The position numbers were made by a program, and so were the translations under genes. 64,000 bases of DNA from Rehmannia glutinosa. Its lineage: Eukaryota > Streptophyta > Magnoliopsida > Lamiales > Orobanchaceae. The notes under the pieces are model-generated. The model was not told the origin of the DNA and did no database searches. It worked only from the letters and a program-made list of their open reading frames with translations. This document shows positions 58,125-64,000 of this stretch, piece after piece; positions within the stretch are counted from its first letter, which is position 1; the number at the start of each line of letters is the position of its first letter. The stretch is from positions 496,001 to 560,000 of the forward strand of contig JABTTQ020002621.1 of assembly GCA_016081115.2 (NCBI GenBank). The letters run 5' to 3'.

Positions 58125-60245
58125 TTGGTGAGGAGAAATTACCCTTACAGGACATATCGTCAAATATTGACGATGTATGCACAAGAACACCTTGACCAGA
58201 TTTCATATTGGGAATACCAACATGAAGAAAAGGAACAGGCAGGAGCCGACGGGGAAACCTTAAGACAATGCAAAATGCGAGCAGAATATTATAGGCGATT
58301 CTCGGATGCTTAACCGGACTTATATATGTTCACTTGATGAACCTTCAAGAAACGGTTCATGAGAATTCCCATCAGAACAATGATCCCCGATGGAGTACCC
58401 GAGTGGAACGAGATACTTCAGATAAATCTAAGATATCCGAAGATTTTAGAGAAATCCGTAAGACGGTGCGAATTATGGCAACCGCCATATTCATCTACTA
58501 AAAGACAAGTTCATCGAGATCGAACAAGATGGAGACGATGGTGAAATATCGAAGGAAACTCTTGAACTCCTTCATGATATTCGAGAAACGAGTCAAGAAC
58601 CTGGAGGACAGACCGAGTTCATCCGCGGGGAAGAAAACGTATTGATTTTGGGGCGGTACCTATTTACACCAAAAAAGGAAACCAAGCGAAGTTATACGAA
58701 AGATGACAGATGAGGAAAAACTCATTGCTCTAATCAAAGGAAAATCCATCAAAAATTAAAAAGATGGATATTGAAAAGATGAATCTTAAGGATCTACATG
58801 ACTGCGCGAGAATCCTTGGCGGGATTAGGTATTGTAGATTTAAAGATGAACACAGTGAGAATCGGCTTTGGTTACCTATGACCCACAAGGTAGACCAATT
58901 CCACCACCACCGCCACCGTTAATCCTAACGTCGAAGAAAGTACGGGTTCGCATCATGGAGCTCGGGACGAGAGGATGCCACATCGGGATTTCACGACGGG
59001 AGTGATCCACTTTGAGAAGGAGGAGGACGAAACCCTCTTGCGGGAACTAGACAACCTCTTTGGAAGGCCGAATGTTTATCGACGCCTTATAGAAGATCGC
59101 ACCTCGACCCAATACATCCATATGGGTTGATGTTAAATCTGGACATCCCGATTTTAAAAAGAGAAGTCCTCATTGATGAATGGGCTTGACTATGAGAATT
59201 TCGTAGAATCCTCGATCTTACAAAGGATTCATTCATTTTACTACTTGAAATGAGTCTTGAAGGATCGGTGAAAATTGCAGGATATGACCGATGCTAGTAC
59301 GAAAAGTTCGGTCACATCGGGGGAATCACTTAAAGGAATTGTCGATGGTATGGTAAAACTATTCAAAATCCAGTTCATCGGATAGGTTATTTCGAGGATT
59401 AGAGGATGAAAAAGAAAGAGATATAAACAAGCCCTCTATAGCCTCGAAGTTTCTTGGATATTTGTCATATTGTGAATATATCAAGTTGTTCACCGAATAC
59501 GGTGGAAATCCAAGATTGAGGAAAAGAAGCCGCATGCCTATTCTTTGCCAAGATTCCAGTCCCCTGGAGAGAAATGCTTATCGGGAATACAAGGGGAGGA
59601 GTCAAGTAGAAAGCGTGGCTTAAAAATGTCTTTCCTAAAGGCAAGTTATCTCGAATGGTGTTACGGGGCGACTCTATACAAGAATTACAAAGATTAAGAG
59701 GAATTAACAAAACAGGTTCCTCTATGTTGCGTGGATAATGATATCCCAAGTTGTGAGAGAGGACAACTAAGGCGACACAAGAAGAAGAAGGATAGAAGCC
59801 ATCCATACCGCCGAGGAAGCATCGGCAAAGAAAGAAGAGGTCTTCATGGAGACCTAGAAGGTTAAGTCAAAACAAAAAGCCCGAAGTTATAAATCGGGCA
59901 AAGACCAGTACCAAGCGAGTAGAGTAGAGCCTCATCATCGAGGTTCTAATCAAGCAAGTACCAAAGAGAAATCCAGGAGAAGAACTTTCGGCGTGCTCAC
60001 ACCGAGCTAATGAAAGTTTCAAAGATCGTAATTGCTGGACATGCGAGCAAGAGGGCATATCTCAACGGATTGCCCCGGACAATCAAAAACGGGAGTCGAC
60101 ACGGTTCGAGGCTACTCCCGAAATCGAAGAAGTCGTCTATTATCGTGGATTTAATACGGGTGTATCAATTTGAGGATATTCCCTCGGATGAAAGCATCTA
60201 TGAAGAGGAGATATATTCGATGATGGAAGTGAATCCGATTCGAGA
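58125..60245 (+). pseudogene. Pararetrovirus coat-protein-like region
   Basis: The first open frame after the primer site is 58125-58313 (62 codons, charged, rich in Glu, Tyr and Gln). Broken frames follow. A Lys/Arg-rich segment (about 59860-60000) comes before a zinc-knuckle remnant with CWTC at 60033-60044; the frame breaks before the expected His. An acidic segment with SDSRIG- or MMEVNP-type text ends the region (about 60180-60250). A basic stretch plus knuckle marks the RNA-binding end of caulimovirid coat proteins. Between 58320 and 59450 I recognise no domain. The region would form the particle; it is not translatable here. Confidence 0.6.
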
Positions 60246-60251
60246 ATCGGA

Positions 60252-61110
60252 GTGAAGAAGAAATTCTTTAGCATCGTCGGGAGGATATGTCGATTCCTCT
60301 CTCAAACGATGGTTTCTCATAAAACTCTTATGAGAATCATGAAGGAAGATCCAAAGCTTCAAGTCTATGATGGATTTACAATTGGAGCTATGGAAAAAGC
60401 ATTGGATAAAATTGGGTTTCAGAATGAGAAAACACCAAATTATCCACGGGGTAACAACTTAGGAGAATTTGCTATTCCGATGGAGTTTACCAAGAACACG
60501 ATCGAGATGCAATTGGTCCCTATTAGAGAAATACAAGAGATCAAAAGCAAGTTACAAGAGAAGTTGCAAATACACTCTCATGGATTTATATCGAGCCATT
60601 AGAGTAATTATTAAAGCAACATTCAAAGAAGGAATAGATTCGCCTCTTAATCTGGGTTTGTCTTTGACAAGCGAATCTCGCATCTCAAGGATTCATGCCT
60701 TGGAGCGGATTCTGAGAAATTTGTATGCGGGAAATTGGCATTTAATGTCTATCCTAGAATTGCATACAATTTGAGAGATCAAGACTTGATAAGAGTCCTA
60801 ACCCTTCATCAAGATTTCAAAAGAGTTGATTTGATGAAAGAAGGAAACAGCCTTACTCGATCACATACAAGATTTCATATGCTCTCTCGAATACCCATCA
60901 TTCAAGTATTCTTGAGAAAGGAATTTATTGAAGTCCCAAGAACTTTGAGGACTTTGCCGGTGGTGTTACGAGAAATCATTGAATCTCCAACTATTAAGGA
61001 GATTGATATGATAATTCAAGATCAACTTGATCTTCAACAAAAGTTGGAGTCTCGAGTTGAGCCAGAAGGATGTCTTTCAAAGCAAGACGAGAATGGTGAG
61101 TAGCGCCCGT
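60252..61110 (+). pseudogene. Pararetrovirus movement-protein-like region
   Basis: Three overlapping frames (60252-60602, 60469-60774, 60735-61103) give fragments of a 30K-superfamily-like movement protein. A G-I-D-S-P motif lies at 60631-60645 in a segment with IIKATFKEG; downstream is a segment with VYPRIAYNLRDQDLIRV. This is consistent with the central Asp-containing core of caulimovirid movement proteins, which enlarge plasmodesmata. The frames are separated by single-base indels. The position after the coat-like region is unusual for badnaviruses. I call it from motif spacing only, so an alternative is an unclassified viral domain. Confidence 0.6.
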
Positions 61111-61189
61111 TGGGAAGAAAGGAGACCAAGAAATGCGATCAAGCGCATCCCCGATGTTTTTAAAACAAGCAGGAGAGCCGAAATGTCGA

Positions 61190-61860
61190 AGGATGGCGAG
61201 AGGTTGAAGTAATATTCGACATCACTCAAAAGGATAACATTTTTCCTTGTGATGTTCTATATTATCTCCAACAACCAATCGTTGGAAGGTATCAAGGAAG
61301 CTTTGAATATAGGAGAAATTGAGCTTACTATCACGGGAGTTGGGGAAAGATCCGGAACAATTAATACTTTTGGGAATTGAATTTCTTGAGGAGCATAAAC
61401 CTTGGGAAAGATTACAAGACGGAATGGAGTTCACAAGTGGCTAATAAAAGATACTGAGAATCGAGATGACCACTAGTCCATTCTCCATATACATTTCTAT
61501 TGGAATGTTATATGTGAATACAAGGCCGAGTATTTCGCCGCCTATATTGATTCAGTGCGGAATATGTCTTTGCAAAGCCGGATGTTTTTCTTAAAGAAAT
61601 TGTAGAATATTTACGCCTATTGCGGAAGAGATTTCTCTAAAAGGATTCTTATCCTTAACAAGGGGAATTAAAAAGCGAGAAATAATGATCGGAGGAATGG
61701 GCGTACCCATGGTACAAAGTAAAGACGCCACCAATCTATTTCCATGATAAAGTGCGAGATATTTTGTTGGGAAACAATTTACTACAAACATTCAAGCGGT
61801 TCACACAAGAGAACGAGACGAGAAGACTTTTTTCACAACCTTATGTGATCATAAGATTAT
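61190..61860 (+). pseudogene. Pararetrovirus aspartic protease region
   Basis: A segment AAYIDS at about 61530-61547 fits the catalytic Asp-Ser/Thr-Gly site, but the frame shifts directly after the Ser. Downstream, IMIGGMGVPMVQS (about 61684-61722) and DILLGNNLLQTF (61755-61790) match the flap and C-terminal ILGN part of retroviral-type proteases. It lies just upstream of RT, as in caulimovirid pol. It would cut the viral polyprotein; here it is inactive. Confidence 0.6.
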
Positions 61861-62101
61861 TGTCCAGATCTGCGGGAAGCATTTTAGAAAAATGCCCATT
61901 AATTTTCGCAGACAAGCGTGGTGATGAAGCCAAACTTCGCAATCCCAAAATCCAAAAATGGCGGATCGAAGGAAATTTGGTGAAGCTTTATTATCCTATA
62001 GACAATTTGGTTCCATCGGAAGGATCGAAGATATGGGATAATAACTTGTATTCATTCAGTACAAGGAGAAGAACGAGTCACTCGGAAGCCATTGCGGAAT
62101 T

Positions 62102-62900
62102 ATGGATGAGTCTAATGGAGAATCCACGAGTGATGTAACCATAGAGGAACAAATATCACTCGAGGATATCAAGAAGAAGATCCAAAGGAATTACAATGAA
62201 GATCCTTTGGCTTGGTGGGATAAGAACGAGCTTAAAGTTTCCTTAAATGTTAAACCAGGAAAGGAGTACGAGTTCGTAAGATTCAAACCAATCCTTATGA
62301 ACCGGGAAGATCGTGAGGATATGCAAAAGATACTTAAGGAACATCTTGACCTTAAGTTAATTTCACCAGGAGTTTCTCCATACGGTTAGATCCAGGATTC
62401 TTAGTCGAAACCATGGAGAAATCAAAAGAGGAAAGCAAGACTTGTTATTAATTACAAAGGGATTAATAACATTTTGGAGTTTGACGAATACTATATCCCA
62501 AGCAGAGAACATCGGTTAAGCTGTATAAAAGGTGCCAAGATATTCTCAAAGTTCGATTGCAAGTCCGGATTCTACCTGATTAAGATGGAGGAAGAAAGTA
62601 AGAAGTTCTGACTTTCTCTACACCACGGGGACACTATATTTGGAACGTGATGCCTATGGGATTGGCTAACGCACCCCATATATATCAAAGAAAGATGGAT
62701 AATCTTTTCAAAGATTATTTCGATTTCATGTTCTTGTATATCGACGACATTCTAATCGCATCAAAGAACATGAAGGAGCATCTCAAACATTTGGAAATAT
62801 TTTGGATGTTTGTCACAAAAAGGATTAGTGCTTTCGGAAAAGAAGGCGTGTAATCGCAATAAGACAGATTGAATTCCTCGGAATTGAAATCGATGAATCT
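62102..62900 (+). pseudogene. Pararetrovirus reverse transcriptase region
   Basis: The open frame 62102-62389 carries the lead-in to RT (LKEHLDLKLISPGVSPYG at its end), the part before the fingers domain. After a stop and frameshift, FSKFDCKSGFYLIKM (about 62540-62585) gives the first catalytic Asp. The frame 62647-62853 has MPMGLANAPHIYQRKMD and the catalytic YIDD at 62737-62748. The motifs fit caulimovirid RT, which makes viral DNA from the pregenomic RNA. The frame is broken at least three times. A gypsy RT is less likely because of the surrounding genes and lack of integrase. Confidence 0.75.
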
Positions 62901-63149
62901 GGAATTATTCTCTGAGAATCATATTGTGGAAAAGATACGGGGATTTCGGATACACTAAAAGACAAGAAGCTTCCGAGTTTTTCGGGAGTTGTTAATTTTC
63001 TTTGGAATGTTTATTAACAATCTAGCATACTACGGGAGAAGGTGTTTAGCCCATTACTTAAAAAAGATGAGTATTCAAATGGGAAGATGAACATCAAGAA
63101 GGAATTAAGCAACTTAAAGAAGTACGTAAAAAGCTTCCAAAACTTGTGA

Positions 63150-63560
63150 TTCCCAAGACGAGGATGAACTGGTTCTTTACGGATGCAGTGATGATTGGTG
63201 GCGGAGTTCTTACTAAGGTCACACCAAATGAAGAAGTGACATGCGCAGATATTGCGGTTTATTCACACCCGGTGAAGCAAGCAGATGGCATATCAACGAG
63301 AAAGAATTCTTTGCGATCGAAAGGCTTTTAAAAAATGGCCGTTATTTTTCTTGGCTAAGAAGCTTACTTTAAAAATTGATAATTCAAGTGTCAAGGCTTT
63401 TACGAAAAATAAAATTGAATTAAAACGAGAAAAGGCTCGATTACTTAGATGGCAAGTCTGAATGTCAATATTATGATTATGATATTGTTATTATAAAATC
63501 TCATGAAAATATTCTTGCGCATTTCTTGACACGAGATGGAAGGACGCGTTTTTGTGAAGT
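63150..63560 (+). pseudogene. Pararetrovirus RNase H region
   Basis: WFFTDAVMIGGGVL (about 63168-63210) has the first catalytic Asp and the Gly-rich turn. After a frameshift, EKEFFAIERL (about 63300-63330) supplies the Glu helix. The tail (about 63370-63540) includes LRWQV-type text and a segment before HFLTRDG. This is the order seen downstream of caulimovirid RT. RNase H removes the RNA template during DNA synthesis. Confidence 0.7.
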
Positions 63561-63599
63561 CCTTAAACGAGTAAGACATCTCGGGAAAACCTGGAGAGT

Positions 63600-64000
63600 C
63601 TAGAACGAGATTTTGGGACGCTATGTCTCAATGCGAGATTCTTTGGATGACTTCAATGGTGACCGAGAAATCCATTTCTAGTCAAATACGAGCATGCCGG
63701 TTCGCTCAAGGACAATTGGTCTTAGATCGCAAGGGCCTCTCTTCCAGCCGCATCTCTACGGTGCAAAAAGGGGCCGAGAGAGTACGGGGCTCTAACCCGG
63801 AGGTTATGGATTCAAGTACCATAATCACAAGTGTTGCGGGTGATGCATCCCCGAGGGTGTACAAAGCGAGCGAATGTTGAAGCTCCCGGTCACAACCCGA
63901 GTCTTCAAGTCAACCCAAAGACGGGGTAAAAGAGGGAGAGTTGAATCTAGGCCACGATGTGCAGCAAATCTAAGGTTCAAACCGACGAGATTAAGATTTC
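63600..64000 (+). other. Region after pararetrovirus RNase H, unrecognised
   Basis: An 85-codon frame at 63623-63880 is rich in Ser and Arg with no motif I recognise. In some caulimovirids a transactivator gene follows pol, but nothing here allows that call. The sequence runs to the window end. Confidence 0.35.

Larger units (their letters stand above)
58060..64000 (+). mobile_element. Endogenous pararetrovirus (Caulimoviridae), decayed, runs off the window
   Basis: From a Met-tRNA-like primer site the plus strand holds, in order, a coat-protein-like region with zinc-knuckle remnant, a movement-protein-like region, an aspartic protease, a reverse transcriptase and an RNase H. No LTRs and no integrase are seen, and the RT motif set (YIDD with NVMPMGLANAP-like text) is caulimovirid, not gypsy. 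Coat protein ahead of movement protein resembles the cavemovirus/solendovirus arrangement more than the badnavirus one; this placement is inference. Every gene is broken by stops and small indels, so the copy is a fossil. It probably entered by illegitimate recombination. Confidence 0.75.

Noticed and set aside
58125..60245. gypsy gag instead of viral coat-like region
   Set aside because: No LTRs, the Met-tRNA site lies free of any LTR end, a movement-like region follows and there is no integrase after RNase H.

Overview
The window looks like a gene-poor, repeat-dense stretch of a flowering-plant nuclear genome, probably a eudicot. Nearly every recognisable reading frame belongs to a plant mobile element: LINE, Ty3/gypsy (chromovirus-like, Athila, Tat/Retand-like), Ty1/copia (Sirevirus-like), Helitron, CACTA, hAT, Stowaway and Tourist families, and an endogenous pararetrovirus (Caulimoviridae). 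I found no convincing host gene and no tRNA or rRNA gene. Almost all element genes carry stops and frameshifts. The species cannot be named from this.

Layout. 1-2829: 3' part of a LINE (reverse transcriptase, RNase H, poly-A tail). 2830-11793: AT-rich mosaic of small DNA elements: a terminal-inverted-repeat candidate holding a GTATACTTAG minisatellite (3052-4156), a Stowaway MITE (6771-6991), Helitron 3' ends (7931-8018 and 9971-9999), a complete CACTA mini-element (11000-11311) and a truncated relative (11581-11793). 11794-24677: an Athila LTR fragment, then gypsy element Z (5' LTR 12674-13618, gag 23736-24663), which is interrupted by a complete but non-autonomous gypsy element with giant 3.85 kb LTRs (13650-23379, target duplication CTTCT). 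24678-27908: an Athila LTR, primer-binding site, gag and post-pol block, without pol.

27909-46100: minus-strand copia family with four LTR copies (27909-28900, 38805-40343, 40842-42369, 44599-46100), one pol region (34130-36780), a long extra-ORF region (29190-33541) and one gag fragment (43866-44585). An Athila 3' segment (36781-38804), itself hit by an hAT-like and a Tourist-like MITE, lies among them. 42370-56920: a minus-strand Tat/Retand-like gypsy element in pieces (integrase; RT, protease and gag; leader, primer-binding site and LTR). It is broken by the minus-strand copia and by a complete plus-strand Sirevirus-like copia element (49013-56155, target duplication TGTTT).

58060-64000: a decayed endogenous pararetrovirus on the plus strand, beginning near a Met-tRNA-like primer site and running coat-protein-like region, movement-protein-like region, protease, reverse transcriptase and RNase H. 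It reaches the window end.

The elements form a layered insertion record, not a pathway. The clearest time markers are the two exact target duplications, and the near-identity of the two giant LTRs marks that element as the youngest large insertion. The features I find least explained are two unrelated LTR-borne hairpin arrays, one with paired changes in its arms, and the gene order of the pararetrovirus.
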